DNA of 64,000 nucleotides from Xenorhabdus cabanillasii. GTDB lineage: Bacteria > Pseudomonadota > Gammaproteobacteria > Enterobacterales > Enterobacteriaceae. Shown in pieces: positions 38,459 through 48,754 of this stretch; position 1 is the stretch's first letter, and every line of letters begins with the position of its first letter. The DNA lies in contig NZ_QTUB01000001.1 of the NCBI RefSeq assembly GCF_003386665.1, positions 930,001-994,000 on the forward strand. Direction: 5' to 3'. Both the position numbers and the translations under genes were made by a program. A model generated the notes under the pieces. That model was not told where the DNA came from and made no database searches. It was given only the letters and a program-made list of their open reading frames with translations.

Positions 38459-39625
38459 ATGTCTGTAATTAAGATGACTGATTTAGATCTGGCGGGTAAA
38501 CGTGTTCTGATCCGTGCTGATCTGAATGTGCCTGTAAAAGATGGCAAAGTTACTTCTGATGCACGTATCCGTGCGTCTTTGCCGACGATTGAGGCTGCGT
38601 TGAATCAGGGAGCCAAAGTCATGGTTACTTCTCACCTGGGACGCCCGACTGAGGGAGAATACAACGAAGAGTTCTCACTGCAACCCGTCGTTGATTACCT
38701 GAAAGATGCACTTTCTTCTCCTGTTCGTCTGGAAAAAAATTATCTGAATGGCGTTGAAGTAGCGGAAGGCGAATTGGTAGTTCTGGAAAACGTTCGCTTC
38801 AACAAAGGTGAGAAAAAAGACGACGAAACGTTATCGAAACAGTATGCAGCGTTGTGTGATGTATATGTAATGGACGCCTTTGGTACAGCACATCGTGCTC
38901 AGGCGTCAACTCATGGTGTCGCTAAATTTGCGCCAATTGCCTGTGCTGGCCCATTATTGTCTGGCGAACTGGAAGCTCTGGGCAAAGCACTGCACAGCCC
39001 TGCTCGTCCAATGGTGGCGATTGTCGGTGGCTCTAAAGTTTCAACTAAACTGACTGTTCTTGATTCACTGTCCAGAATTGCTGATCAGCTTATCGTTGGT
39101 GGTGGAATTGCCAATACCTTTGTTGCCGCAGAAGGCCACAATGTAGGTCGCTCCCTGTATGAAGATGATTTGATCCCTGAAGCGAAAAAATTGCTGGAAA
39201 GCTGTGATATTCCTGTACCTACCGATGTTCGTGTTGCGACCGAATTCTCTGAAACTGCCGAAGCTATACTGAAATCCACCAGTGAAATTAAAGACGACGA
39301 GCAAATCCTTGATTTGGGCGATGCATCTGCTGAGCGTCTGGCTGAAATCCTGAAAAACGCTAAAACCATTCTGTGGAATGGCCCGGTTGGTGTTTTTGAA
39401 TTCCCTAATTTCCGTAAAGGAACCGAAATTGTTGCCCGTGCGATTGCAGAGAGCGATGCTTTCTCGATTGCGGGTGGTGGCGATACTTTGGCAGCAATTG
39501 ATCTGTTTGAAATTGCTGACAAAATCTCTTACATCTCTACCGGTGGTGGTGCTTTCCTTGAGTTTGTTGAAGGCAAAAAACTACCAGCCGTTGTGATGCT
39601 GGAAGAACGTGCTAACAGTAAATAA
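38459..39625 (+). CDS. pgk: Phosphoglycerate kinase
   Basis: Glycolytic ATP-forming step. 388 residues from ATG 38459 (387 in E. coli). Markers [46 protein letters not shown] and WNGPVGVFE. The frame starts five codons earlier, but a GAGAGG SD lies before 38459. Second gene of the operon. Confidence 0.98.
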   Translation: MSVIKMTDLDLAGKRVLIRADLNVPVKDGKVTSDARIRASLPTIEAALNQGAKVMVTSHLGRPTEGEYNEEFSLQPVVDYLKDALSSPVRLEKNYLNGVEVAEGELVVLENVRFNKGEKKDDETLSKQYAALCDVYVMDAFGTAHRAQASTHGVAKFAPIACAGPLLSGELEALGKALHSPARPMVAIVGGSKVSTKLTVLDSLSRIADQLIVGGGIANTFVAAEGHNVGRSLYEDDLIPEAKKLLESCDIPVPTDVRVATEFSETAEAILKSTSEIKDDEQILDLGDASAERLAEILKNAKTILWNGPVGVFEFPNFRKGTEIVARAIAESDAFSIAGGGDTLAAIDLFEIADKISYISTGGGAFLEFVEGKKLPAVVMLEERANSK

Positions 39626-39682
39626 GTTGTGATAACAGGCAGTGAATACTGCCTGTTCAATGTCAATACAGGACCACGTAAC

Positions 39683-40759
39683 ATGTCTAAAATTTTTGAT
39701 TTCGTAAAACCGGGTGTCATCACTGGTGATGATGTTCAAAAAGTCTTTGCCATCGCAAAAGAACATAACTTTGCTCTGCCGGCAGTTAACTGTGTCGGTA
39801 CTGACTCTATCAATGCAGTGCTGGAAACAGCGGCAAAAGTACGTGCTCCGGTAATTATCCAGTTTTCCAACGGTGGTGCATCATTTGTAGCGGGTAAGGG
39901 CTTGAAGCTTGAAGGGCAGCAAGCAGCAATTCTGGGGGCAATTTCTGGTGCTCACCATGTACATCAGATGGCAGAGCATTATGGTGTGCCAGTTATCCTG
40001 CATACCGACCACTGCGCGCGTAAATTACTGCCGTGGATTGATGGTCTGTTGGATGCTGGTGAAAAGCACTATGCTCAGACTGGCAAGCCATTGTTCTCTT
40101 CCCACATGATTGATCTGTCAGAAGAATCTCTGGAAGAAAATATCGAAATTTGTAGCCAATATCTGGCACGCATGGCGAAAATCGACATGACGCTGGAAAT
40201 TGAACTGGGTTGTACTGGTGGTGAAGAAGATGGCGTTGACAACAGCCATCTGGACAGCTCTTCCCTGTATACTCAACCAGAAGATGTGGCTTATGCTTAT
40301 GAGAAACTGAGTGCTATCAGCCCACGTTTTACCATCGCGGCATCTTTCGGTAACGTTCACGGTGTATATAAACCAGGTAACGTTAAACTGACACCAAAAA
40401 TCCTGCGCAATTCTCAAGACTACGTTTCTGAGAAATTCAACCTGCCACACAACAGCCTGGATTTCGTCTTCCACGGTGGCTCCGGTTCGACCGCAGAAGA
40501 GATTCAGGAAGCCGTCAGCTATGGCGTAGTTAAAATGAATATTGATACCGATACTCAGTGGTCTACCTGGGAAGGTATTCTGAACTACTACAAGAAGAAT
40601 GAAGGCTATCTGCAAGGCCAATTGGGTAACCCGGAAGGTGCAGATAAACCGAATAAGAAATTCTATGATCCACGCGTCTGGTTGCGTGCTGGTCAGGTTT
40701 CCATGACTGTTCGTCTGGAGCAGGCTTTCAAAGAGCTGAACGCGGTTGATGTGCTGTAA
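39683..40759 (+). CDS. fbaA: Class II fructose-bisphosphate aldolase
   Basis: Zinc-dependent cleavage of fructose 1,6-bisphosphate. 358 residues (359 in E. coli). Zn ligands in HTDHCARKLLPW and FGNVHGVYKPGN, phosphate loop FHGGSGSTAEE, and Asp in KMNIDTDTQW. Start ATG 39683, giving MSKIFDFVKPGVITG. Last of epd-pgk-fbaA. Confidence 0.98.
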   Translation: MSKIFDFVKPGVITGDDVQKVFAIAKEHNFALPAVNCVGTDSINAVLETAAKVRAPVIIQFSNGGASFVAGKGLKLEGQQAAILGAISGAHHVHQMAEHYGVPVILHTDHCARKLLPWIDGLLDAGEKHYAQTGKPLFSSHMIDLSEESLEENIEICSQYLARMAKIDMTLEIELGCTGGEEDGVDNSHLDSSSLYTQPEDVAYAYEKLSAISPRFTIAASFGNVHGVYKPGNVKLTPKILRNSQDYVSEKFNLPHNSLDFVFHGGSGSTAEEIQEAVSYGVVKMNIDTDTQWSTWEGILNYYKKNEGYLQGQLGNPEGADKPNKKFYDPRVWLRAGQVSMTVRLEQAFKELNAVDVL

Positions 40760-40798
40760 TTTCCATACTGATTGGCATGGATCAACTTAGTGTTTTAG

Positions 40799-40838
40799 TT
40801 CCCGCTCGTTATTTTAATTATCAACGAGCGGGAATTTT
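40799..40838. terminator. Bidirectional terminator between fbaA and dtpB
   Basis: TTCCCGCTCGTT (40799-40810) and AACGAGCGGGAA (40823-40834), then TTTTG. The A/T flanks suit both convergent genes. Confidence 0.9.
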
Positions 40839-40863
40839 GTTTAATTAAACAGAATCAGATTGA

Positions 40864-42330
40864 TTATGCTTTCGCTCTATCATTCATAATGCGGTTCAGC
40901 CACGGCACCATGAAAGCCATAATCACGGCAACAATAAGAGTGGCAATGCCTATTTTTCCAAATACACCCATATAAAGTGGCAGAGTTTGCAGGGGGTCGG
41001 TCACGCCTTCTGGTGCGGCGGTGAATGTTGCAACATGACTTCCTAATACTGATGCTGCTGCCTGAGATAAGAACCACATGCCCAGAATAAACCCTGTCAG
41101 GTAGCTAGGAACAAATGTTGCTACCATTGCCAGCCCCAGTGCACTGATCATCAATTCCCCGACGCTCTGGAACAGGTAAACCAGCACAATAAACCATGGG
41201 GAAGTCATGCCTTGTTCATCGGCAAATAAACCCGAAGCGGCAGCTGTCATGAAGCCGAGAGAACATAGGAACATGCCGAAGGTAAACTTTGTTGGCATGG
41301 AAAAGTCTTTTCCATTCGCACCCAAGCGGGTGTAAACCACAGCCAGGATAGGACTGACTATAATGATCCAGAATGGGTTTAGTGCCTGTAAACTGATGGG
41401 GTTAACATTAAAGCCGAAGATCTGGGGGTGGACGTTGTTGATAGCGAAGAAATTGAGGGAGGTCGGCATCTGGTTATACAGGATGTAGAACACAATCGCC
41501 TGAAGCATCAAAATAAATGCCACAAACATCTTATTGCGGCCGATCCTGTCCTGTTTGAATGCCTGCCAGAAGAAAATCATTACAACAACAGCTGAAATCG
41601 CCATGAGGGCAATATTGGCAATGTCGATATTGTGCAATAACCATGTACAGACCCCAATCATAGCCACTGTACCAAGCAAAACGAAAAACAGAGTTACATA
41701 GTTCAGAGGGGTATGATCTGGTTCAGAGCCGATGTTATCTACCATGCGACGGCAGGCGACATAAACCAGTAAGGCGATAATCAGGCCAATACCACAGATA
41801 TTATAAGTGACGGCGTAGCCATATTTGTCGGCAATGACAGGGGCAAGAGCAAGAGAAAACAGAGAGCCAAGATTGATAGACATATAGAATAACGTAAATG
41901 CACCATCCAGGCGTGGATCCTGGGGCTGGTAACATTTTGCCAGCAGGCTGGCGGGGTTGGCTTTGAAAAGGCCATTACCGACAGCCACGGTTCCCAGAGC
42001 ATAAAAAATCAGCTCAGGTTCCATGATGGAAAGACCAATCATGAAATAGCCTATTGCCAGTACAATGGCTCCCAGAACGATAGTTCGCTTTGTTCCCAAT
42101 AAGTGGTCACCAACATAACCGCCGATGGAAATCAGGCCGTAAACCAGTGCAGTAAACGCACCAAAGGTGATAAATGATTGTGCTTCTGAAAAGCCCAGTT
42201 GTTTAACGAAGTAAACAGCAAGAATGCTTTGAACGCCGTAGTAGCCAAATCTTTCCCATAATTCCACAAAAAAGATCATGAAAAAGGGTTTCGGTTGATC
42301 CCATAAACCGATTGGAACGGTTTTATTCAT
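40864..42330 (-). CDS. dtpB: Proton-dependent di/tripeptide transporter DtpB
   Basis: POT-family symporter of 488 residues. The proton-coupling motif [10 protein letters not shown] in helix 1 and [13 protein letters not shown] in helix 4 are present. The N-terminus and [25 protein letters not shown] and [10 protein letters not shown] stretches match E. coli DtpB more closely than DtpA. Convergent with fbaA. Confidence 0.9.
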   Translation of the reverse strand: MNKTVPIGLWDQPKPFFMIFFVELWERFGYYGVQSILAVYFVKQLGFSEAQSFITFGAFTALVYGLISIGGYVGDHLLGTKRTIVLGAIVLAIGYFMIGLSIMEPELIFYALGTVAVGNGLFKANPASLLAKCYQPQDPRLDGAFTLFYMSINLGSLFSLALAPVIADKYGYAVTYNICGIGLIIALLVYVACRRMVDNIGSEPDHTPLNYVTLFFVLLGTVAMIGVCTWLLHNIDIANIALMAISAVVVMIFFWQAFKQDRIGRNKMFVAFILMLQAIVFYILYNQMPTSLNFFAINNVHPQIFGFNVNPISLQALNPFWIIIVSPILAVVYTRLGANGKDFSMPTKFTFGMFLCSLGFMTAAASGLFADEQGMTSPWFIVLVYLFQSVGELMISALGLAMVATFVPSYLTGFILGMWFLSQAAASVLGSHVATFTAAPEGVTDPLQTLPLYMGVFGKIGIATLIVAVIMAFMVPWLNRIMNDRAKA

Positions 42331-42930
42331 AGTAACTGCCTCTGTTAGTTGTCATACCGGTGGACAATACATCCAGAGTTCATACTGTTGTTAACATATG
42401 GATAACATAATGTATTGCACGGGTTGTGATTTTGTTTATTTATTCAGAGTGATCGGAAGCGCGGGAGGTTAATATACTAGTACAATATCTTCTCAGTGGT
42501 TGATCACACTAATGTAAAAATTAATACCAGATTTGGAAAAATATTCACTAAATTAATAGCAAAATTATGCGCGAATGGTTTAAATGTTCTAAAATTAATC
42601 AATTTGATGTTTGTTTAATCTTTTCTGTTTGTTTTTTATTGAAAAATAACTAACTTAAAATTGGTAGTAAGAAATGATATCACAAATATCAATATATTAA
42701 TTTTTTGTTATTTGATTAATATTTTTGTTTATTTTTGCAGGGATAAAACCTACATATGGATCACGTAATTTTATATAATCTTTCATATTTATTAAATAAT
42801 AAATCAAGTTACCGGTTGATTTTCAATCTTGGAATAAGGTGGGGTATTTTTTAAATCAATGTGGTGGAGGATTAACTGGCGGGATATTATTCCAAAATTA
42901 AATTCAAGCTGAACAGCTATAGACTAATGG
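42331..42930. other. AT-rich spacer upstream of dtpB
   Basis: About 600 nt, no gene supported on either strand. The dtpB promoter should lie near 42340-42480. The rest is the 3' region of the hpa cluster, ending in a palindromic repeat. Confidence 0.5.
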
Positions 42931-42982
42931 ATTTCAAGTTGTAGCCACTAAAGCTACAACCTGAAATATGACGGGTGTATAA
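42931..42982. repeat. REP-like palindromic element, copy A
   Basis: ATTTCAAGTTGTAGC (42931-42945) pairs with GCTACAACCTGAAAT (42953-42967), 14 of 15 plus a G-U pair, followed by ATGACGGGTGTATA. The core arm TTTCAAGTTG and the (A)TGACGG flank recur in copy B at 57.87 kb. From memory, palindromes of this kind are frequent between Photorhabdus genes. It lies just after the hpaC stop and may end that transcript. Confidence 0.75.
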
Positions 42983-42992
42983 GCTGATATTC

Positions 42993-43511
42993 TTAAACAG
43001 CGGTAGCCAAAGTCTTATTCATAACCTGATGAAAACTACGCTTAAAATAAATTAATCCATGTCCCTCTTCACGAACAATAATCTGTTTTATTCCCACCAG
43101 ATAAACATTATGAGTACCAATTTCCTGTACTTGTTCAATACTCCCTTCCAGATTGGCGAGTGTTCCTTTCAACATGGGTTGCTCGAGTATCCCTGTTTGC
43201 CAGATATCCCACCTAAAGCGCTCTTCCATACTGGCTTCGGTCATACCAGCGAAATGGCGGGCCATTAATTCTTGCTCATGATTCAGGATATTGACACACA
43301 GCCGGCCGTTTCCCTGAAATACCGGATTCATGGTGCTGTTGCGATTAATGCACACCATTAGAGTCGGAGGCGTATCTGTCACAGAGCAGACTGCTGTTGC
43401 TGTCATACCGCAGCGCCCTGCCGGGCCATCTGTAGTGATGATATTCACCGCAGCGGAAAGGCTTGCCATCGCATCCCTGAAACGCAAGCGATGTTCATTT
43501 TTTAAAGACAT
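42993..43511 (-). CDS. hpaC: 4-hydroxyphenylacetate 3-monooxygenase, flavin reductase component
   Basis: NADH:FAD reductase that feeds FADH2 to HpaB. 172 residues (170 in E. coli). Flavin-reductase-like fold with AVNIITTDGPAGRCGMTATAVCSVTDTPP and GRLCVNILNHEQELMARHFAG. Last gene of the cluster, 21 nt after hpaB. Confidence 0.95.
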   Translation of the reverse strand: MSLKNEHRLRFRDAMASLSAAVNIITTDGPAGRCGMTATAVCSVTDTPPTLMVCINRNSTMNPVFQGNGRLCVNILNHEQELMARHFAGMTEASMEERFRWDIWQTGILEQPMLKGTLANLEGSIEQVQEIGTHNVYLVGIKQIIVREEGHGLIYFKRSFHQVMNKTLATAV

Positions 43512-43532
43512 AATAAGCCTCCTGCTACTGAT

Positions 43533-45095
43533 TTATTTCAGCAGCTTATCTAATAGATTAATATCGTGGTTATTGTGTAAATGGGGTTTTGTCCAGCCAT
43601 TCACATCATAGTCAGAGAGACAGCGATCCACCAACTCCGTCATTTTCTTCATATTGCCGGAACCATACGCATGGCGCAGACATTGCAGGCGAATTTCATC
43701 CTGACTGCCGGCATAATTGATTTCGTACAATTCATGACGTCCACCGAATTCACTACCGATGGCATCCCACATTAATTTCAGAATCTTAATTCGTTCCACA
43801 TGATCGATACCATTGGAGCCACGTACATATTTTTCCAGGTACTTATTGATTTCAGGATTGTTCATATCCCGCACGCTGGATGGCAAATAAATTAACCCGC
43901 TAGTGACATTACTTTCAATGATGTTCTTAATTTTTGTATAAGCCATCGGTGCCATAACGCGGTAAGTTTGTATTGCCTGTGTATCCGGCAGGTAGGCACT
44001 ACCTTTCCACGGCTTGGCTTCTGCCCACATTGCATCGGTCAGAGACCAGAACAGATTGCGCCATGCCACGACTTCACCGAGATCTGCCTGAACACCACGA
44101 AAATCCACCACTCCAGTACATTCGAGACTCTTTTGCAGTAATCCGGTGATAAAGTCCAGTTTTACCGCCAGACGTACACAGGCCTGTATTGGAAACAGAT
44201 AGGCAAATCCACTCTGGCCAGCCCAATTACGGGCACGATCAAAGTCACGATAAATTAACACGTTTTCCCATGGAATTAACACTTTATCCATTATAAGAAT
44301 GGCGTCATTTTCATCAAACCGGCTGGAAAGGGGATAATCGAAAGGTGAACCTGTGGCTCCTGCCACTAATTCATAGGAAGCACGGGAAATTAATTTAACG
44401 CCTTCAGAATCCATCGGAGCGACGAACATCAAGGCAAAATCAGGGTTATCGCCGATGACTTGTGCTGAACCAAAACCAATAAAATTATAGTGAGTCAATG
44501 CTGAGTTAGTTGCGACTACTTTGGCACCACTGACAATAATACCTGCATCGGTCTCTTTTTCTATTTGGATAAAAACATCTTTAACCTGATCAGCAGGTTT
44601 GTGACGATCAATCGGGGGATTAACTATCGCATGGTTGAAATAGAGCGCGTTTTCCTGAATGCGTTTATACCATGTACGGGCGTTATCAGCGAACTGTCCG
44701 TAAAATTCAGGATAAGCACCTAACGCACAGCAAAATGCCGCTTTATAGTCAGGAGTACGACCCATCCAGCCATAATTCTGGCGTGACCATTCAGCAATAG
44801 CATCGCGTTGTTGGCGGATATCATCGGGGCTGGTCGCGAAACGGAAGAACTTATGGGTATAGCCGCCATTGCCAGTATCCGTATCCCAACACAGTACATC
44901 ATGGGTCTCTGGGGCATGCAGAGCATCATACAGCTGACCGATAGAGATTGCCGCATTGCGAAAAGCGGGATGTGTAGTGACATCCTTAACTCGTTCGCCG
45001 TAGATATAAATTTCCCGTCCATCCTGAAGGGAATTCAAGTACTCTTTGCTGGTTAATGGGCGTTTATGGTCGGCTCGCAAATCTTCTGGTCTCAT
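43533..45095 (-). CDS. hpaB: 4-hydroxyphenylacetate 3-monooxygenase, oxygenase component
   Basis: Uses FADH2 and O2 to hydroxylate 4-hydroxyphenylacetate to homoprotocatechuate. 520 residues, as in E. coli W. Begins MRPEDLRADHKRPLTSKEYLNSL; other markers DTDTGNGGYTHKFFRFATS and IVSGAKVVATNSALTHYNFIGFG. A 277-nt gap with a tandem 14-bp repeat separates it from hpaA, suggesting its own promoter. Confidence 0.97.
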   Translation of the reverse strand: MRPEDLRADHKRPLTSKEYLNSLQDGREIYIYGERVKDVTTHPAFRNAAISIGQLYDALHAPETHDVLCWDTDTGNGGYTHKFFRFATSPDDIRQQRDAIAEWSRQNYGWMGRTPDYKAAFCCALGAYPEFYGQFADNARTWYKRIQENALYFNHAIVNPPIDRHKPADQVKDVFIQIEKETDAGIIVSGAKVVATNSALTHYNFIGFGSAQVIGDNPDFALMFVAPMDSEGVKLISRASYELVAGATGSPFDYPLSSRFDENDAILIMDKVLIPWENVLIYRDFDRARNWAGQSGFAYLFPIQACVRLAVKLDFITGLLQKSLECTGVVDFRGVQADLGEVVAWRNLFWSLTDAMWAEAKPWKGSAYLPDTQAIQTYRVMAPMAYTKIKNIIESNVTSGLIYLPSSVRDMNNPEINKYLEKYVRGSNGIDHVERIKILKLMWDAIGSEFGGRHELYEINYAGSQDEIRLQCLRHAYGSGNMKKMTELVDRCLSDYDVNGWTKPHLHNNHDINLLDKLLK

Positions 45096-45326
45096 GGCTA
45101 CCTCATCATTCGAAACCGCCCATTTTGATTTGTTATTCTAATGGGAGGTTAAGTGTTAAATTTATGTTCATTTATAGGGTTGATTGAATCGGTTGAGAGG
45201 AAAGACTTGAAGAGACTTTCAGGAGATCTGCGGGTACTTTTCGGTGAAACTGGATAGTTTGTTGCGTAAATGTGATCGACTTTATGTTTTGATAATAATT
45301 TTTTGCACAGTTGCCGACGTGATACT

Positions 45327-45357
45327 CTGTTGCATAAGTACTGTTGCATAAGTACTG
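45327..45357. repeat. Tandem 14-bp repeat upstream of hpaB, candidate HpaA site
   Basis: CTGTTGCATAAGTA occurs twice head to tail (45327-45340 and 45341-45354), followed by CTG. It lies between the hpaA stop and the hpaB start, about 230 nt before hpaB. AraC-family proteins such as HpaA often bind direct repeats; the role is inferred. Confidence 0.55.
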
Positions 45358-45372
45358 CGGATGGGACAATTA

Positions 45373-46278
45373 TTAAGGGGGCTGTATATCCTTTTCTCGC
45401 CAAACGCTCGGAGAACATCCCACCAAGCGATTAAAAAACCGGGCAAAATAAGCCGGATCTTTAAAACCGAGTTGATATGCTACTTCAAATACAGGGCTGT
45501 CACTGAACAGCAATAACCGTTTAGCTTCCCGTAATTGTCGGTCAAAGATTAATCTTTTTGGTGGCCGGTTGGCAAACCGACGACACATATCTTTCAGACG
45601 TGACTCAGTGACGCCCAGTTTTTCGGCGTATTCCGGTACAGTAAGATGTTGACGGTAATGTTGATCAATCAATTGGTTAAAACGCTGAAATAGTTTTAAT
45701 TCTCCTCTGACGCCACCGGAATGGTGATCATCAAGAGGGATGCTGCGTAACAGGAAGGTAAACAGTGATTGTGCCAAAAAAGCCAATGATTGCTCACGAC
45801 CGGCAAATTGGTTGGCAGACTCACGCCCGATCAGTGCCCAATAGTGGTTGAATGCCTCTAATTCATCAGGTTTATCCGCGATGGAAAGGCAAATCGCAGG
45901 AATATCGATAAACTCCCGATGGCTAGGGTAGAGAGAATTGAGCAGTGGTGTAATCAACTCCTGGCGTACTGTCAGAACATAACCGTCAGTATCTTCTTGT
46001 GTGAAGAATGCGTGAGGAACGGAAGGAGGAGTCAGGATAAATAGCGGAGCCTGTACGGAATAGCGAAGATCATCTAATTGTAATTCTATCCGGCCTGTTA
46101 CCAGATAGTGAAGCTGAAAAAAACCGTCATGGCGGTGCGCCTGCATATCACGACCAAAAAAGGCGGCCATGCGACCAAAAGTCTGATAGTGCACATCATC
46201 TGATCCCTGTGTTTCATCATAATCCTTGCTGATATCAATATTAGTAATGGTGGTTTTGCTCATATGAGTGTCTGACAT
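45373..46278 (-). CDS. hpaA: AraC-family activator of the hpaBC genes
   Basis: 301 residues. N-terminal cupin-type sensing domain (FFQLHYLVTGRIELQLDDLRYS) and C-terminal AraC HTH pair (LTVPEYAEKLGVTESRLKDMCRRF and VFEVAYQLGFKDPAYFARFFNRLVG). In E. coli W HpaA activates hpaBC in response to 4-HPA. Same order here, hpaX-hpaA-hpaBC, with hpaX 27 nt upstream. Confidence 0.93.
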   Translation of the reverse strand: MSDTHMSKTTITNIDISKDYDETQGSDDVHYQTFGRMAAFFGRDMQAHRHDGFFQLHYLVTGRIELQLDDLRYSVQAPLFILTPPSVPHAFFTQEDTDGYVLTVRQELITPLLNSLYPSHREFIDIPAICLSIADKPDELEAFNHYWALIGRESANQFAGREQSLAFLAQSLFTFLLRSIPLDDHHSGGVRGELKLFQRFNQLIDQHYRQHLTVPEYAEKLGVTESRLKDMCRRFANRPPKRLIFDRQLREAKRLLLFSDSPVFEVAYQLGFKDPAYFARFFNRLVGCSPSVWREKDIQPP

Positions 46279-46305
46279 CAGTTTCTTCCCTTATTGAGAT
46301 TGTCA

Positions 46306-47688
46306 TTAGGAGTATGGTTGGTGGGGCGATGATATTGCCTGTGGTTTTGACTTTTTCATTGGGATCAGCAAGACCATCAATGCTCCGATAATGAGTAACC
46401 CTGCTACAAAGTAGAGTCCAGAATCAAAACTACCCGTCTGATCTTTCAGCCATCCGATCAATAATGGACTAACAGCAGAACCTACATTTCCGGTAGCATT
46501 AATCACGGCGATCCCGATAGCACGCGCACGCAGGCTGATGGATTGATCGGGGGTTGTCCAGAATACCGCCATGGCAGTAAAGGAGCCGGTTGATGCCATG
46601 ATGATCCCTAAGAGCTGCACCAGACTGTTGTTTGTCAGTGAAGTCAGGAGCCAACCGCAGGCGGCAAACAGATAGGGAAGTACCGTGTGCATTTTACGTT
46701 CTTGCAGGCGATCGGAACGGCGACTCCAATAAATCATGCCTAAAATGGTACAGAATTGCGGAATAGCCGTTAGCAGGCCAATAACTATATGGCTGCTTTC
46801 CTGATTGAAACTCTGCATAATTTGTGGCGTCCAGATATTAATGGCGCTCAGGGTATTGGTCAGGCAGAAGTAAGCGAAAGTGTACATCAGGACAATCGGG
46901 GTAAGAACTTCACGCCACAGGCTGGTTTTTGTCTGTGAATTCTCAGTCTGAGCCAGAGAAATTCTATCGTTCTCTATCATCTCCTGAAGGCATTTTTTAT
47001 CCTCGTTTGTCAGCCAGTTGGCTTTTTTCGGTGAATCATCCAGATAAAACCAGACAACAATGCCGAGTAAAACAGAGGGAAATCCTTCCAGAAAAAATAG
47101 CCACTGCCAGCCACGCAGATCCCAAATTCCATCCATTTCCAGAATATAACCGGAAGCCAGTGAGCCAAATGCCATAGTGACAGGCATTGCGATCATAAAC
47201 AGGGCATTAGCTCGGGCGCGATAATAGGCCGGGAACCAATAGGTCAGATAGACCAGAATACCCGGCAGGAAGCCAGCTTCCGCAATACCTACTAGCATAC
47301 GCAGGATATACAAACTGGTAGGGCCGGTGGCAAACATTGTGGCAGTAGAGGCAATACCCCACAGAACCATAATTGTGGCAATCCAGCGTCTGGCTCCTAC
47401 AATACTCAGCATGATATTGCCAGGAATGCCGAAAGCCACGTAAGTAACGTAAAACAGTGTAGCAGCCAGTCCGAACATGGTAGATGTAAGGCCAAGATCT
47501 TTTCCCATCGTTAAACCGGCAAAGCCGATATTAATACGATCCAGAAAAGAGAATATAAACAGGACAAATAAAAATAGGATCAGGCGGCGAAACAATTTAT
47601 TGATAACGCTTTGTTGTTGGGCAGTAAGTTGTTTATGTGGGTAAGGCGGATTATCGGATTTTGGTATGGATTCAGGTGAACTGCTCAT
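46306..47688 (-). CDS. hpaX: 4-hydroxyphenylacetate permease
   Basis: MFS transporter of the anion:cation symporter type, 460 residues (458 in E. coli W), with 12 helices; markers FLDRINIGFAGLTMGKDLGLT and AEAGFLPGILVYLTYWFP. Starts a sub-operon hpaX-hpaA after a 242-nt gap. Confidence 0.93.
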   Translation of the reverse strand: MSSSPESIPKSDNPPYPHKQLTAQQQSVINKLFRRLILFLFVLFIFSFLDRINIGFAGLTMGKDLGLTSTMFGLAATLFYVTYVAFGIPGNIMLSIVGARRWIATIMVLWGIASTATMFATGPTSLYILRMLVGIAEAGFLPGILVYLTYWFPAYYRARANALFMIAMPVTMAFGSLASGYILEMDGIWDLRGWQWLFFLEGFPSVLLGIVVWFYLDDSPKKANWLTNEDKKCLQEMIENDRISLAQTENSQTKTSLWREVLTPIVLMYTFAYFCLTNTLSAINIWTPQIMQSFNQESSHIVIGLLTAIPQFCTILGMIYWSRRSDRLQERKMHTVLPYLFAACGWLLTSLTNNSLVQLLGIIMASTGSFTAMAVFWTTPDQSISLRARAIGIAVINATGNVGSAVSPLLIGWLKDQTGSFDSGLYFVAGLLIIGALMVLLIPMKKSKPQAISSPHQPYS

Positions 47689-47781
47689 TGTTGTTACCTT
47701 TTTTATTTAGTTATTCTTATAAATAGTTCTTTTGATGAATCGAGCTTTATTATGGATATTTAACTTATTATGAACACTCTG

Positions 47782-47841
47782 TTTCTATAGAAATAGAAGG
47801 AACGACAACTGTGATGGCAGATGCTGCGATTGGCATCTGCC
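47782..47841. promoter_or_regulatory. Palindromes in the hpaI-hpaX gap
   Basis: TTTCTATAGAAA (47782-47793) is a perfect 12-bp palindrome about 95 nt upstream of hpaX and could be an operator. GGCAGATGC (47816-47824) with GCATCTGCC (47833-47841) is a 9-bp hairpin without a T-run, possibly a transcript end after hpaI. No binding protein is known for either. Confidence 0.4.
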
Positions 47842-47930
47842 CGGTATATCCTGCATCTTGAAATTTATTGAGTATAGAAAACATTTGGGTATAGCAAACA
47901 CAATTCTGGCCTGGCAGAAATACCCAGAAT

Positions 47931-48737
47931 TTAATAAATATTGTTTGCAGGTGGTGTGACATTTCCCTGTTTTTTGCCAAAGCGGGCTGCCAGTGAACTG
48001 ACTGCTTCTGTCAGCAGTATGGTATCGACACCAACAGCAATAAACTGCACTCCAAGCTTCAGATAATGCTCCGCAGCTTCAATATTGGTCATCAGAATTC
48101 CCGCTACTTTGCCTGCGGCTGTGATTTGGGTAATAGTCTGTTCAACCGCTGCTTTAACGTCAGGATGTTGAGGATTGCCAGGATACCCCATATCTGCACT
48201 GAGATCGGCCGGGCCGATAAATACGCCATCGACACCATCGACTGTCAGGATCTCTGCTAAGTTATTTAAAGCTTCACGAGTCTCCACCTGAACCAAGACA
48301 CACATTTCTGCATTGGCGCGAGTCAGATAATTGGGAATGTGATTCCAGCGTGAAGCTCTTGCCAGCGCACTGCCTACACCACGAATGCCTTCAGGAGGAT
48401 AGCGAGTTGCCCGTACTGCTTCGCGTGCTTGCTCAGCATTCTGAATCATTGGCACCAGCAATGTTTGAGTACCGATATCCAGTAATTGTTTGATAATGAC
48501 GGGATCGTTCCACGGTGGACGGACAATAGGCTGGCTTGGATAAGGAGCTATTGCTTGTAGCTGGCTCAGAATTGAAGGAATATCATTAGGGGCGTGTTCT
48601 CCATCAATCAGTAACCAATCAAAACCTGCATTCGCCAGAATTTCGGCGCTGTATGAACTGCAAAGCCCAAGCCATAAACCAATTTGTGGTTGCCCCGATT
48701 GCAGGGCTTGTTTAAATCTATTTGTTAGCTGATCCAT
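47931..48737 (-). CDS. hpaI: HpaI aldolase (4-hydroxy-2-oxoheptanedioate aldolase)
   Basis: Class II metal-dependent aldolase that splits 4-hydroxy-2-oxoheptanedioate into pyruvate and succinic semialdehyde. 268 residues. Markers [39 protein letters not shown] and [19 protein letters not shown]. Directly after hpaH (17 nt). Its aldehyde product is the substrate of the GabD-like enzyme in the same operon. Confidence 0.96.
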   Translation of the reverse strand: MDQLTNRFKQALQSGQPQIGLWLGLCSSYSAEILANAGFDWLLIDGEHAPNDIPSILSQLQAIAPYPSQPIVRPPWNDPVIIKQLLDIGTQTLLVPMIQNAEQAREAVRATRYPPEGIRGVGSALARASRWNHIPNYLTRANAEMCVLVQVETREALNNLAEILTVDGVDGVFIGPADLSADMGYPGNPQHPDVKAAVEQTITQITAAGKVAGILMTNIEAAEHYLKLGVQFIAVGVDTILLTEAVSSLAARFGKKQGNVTPPANNIY

Positions 48738-48754
48738 AAGTACACCTTAAATTC

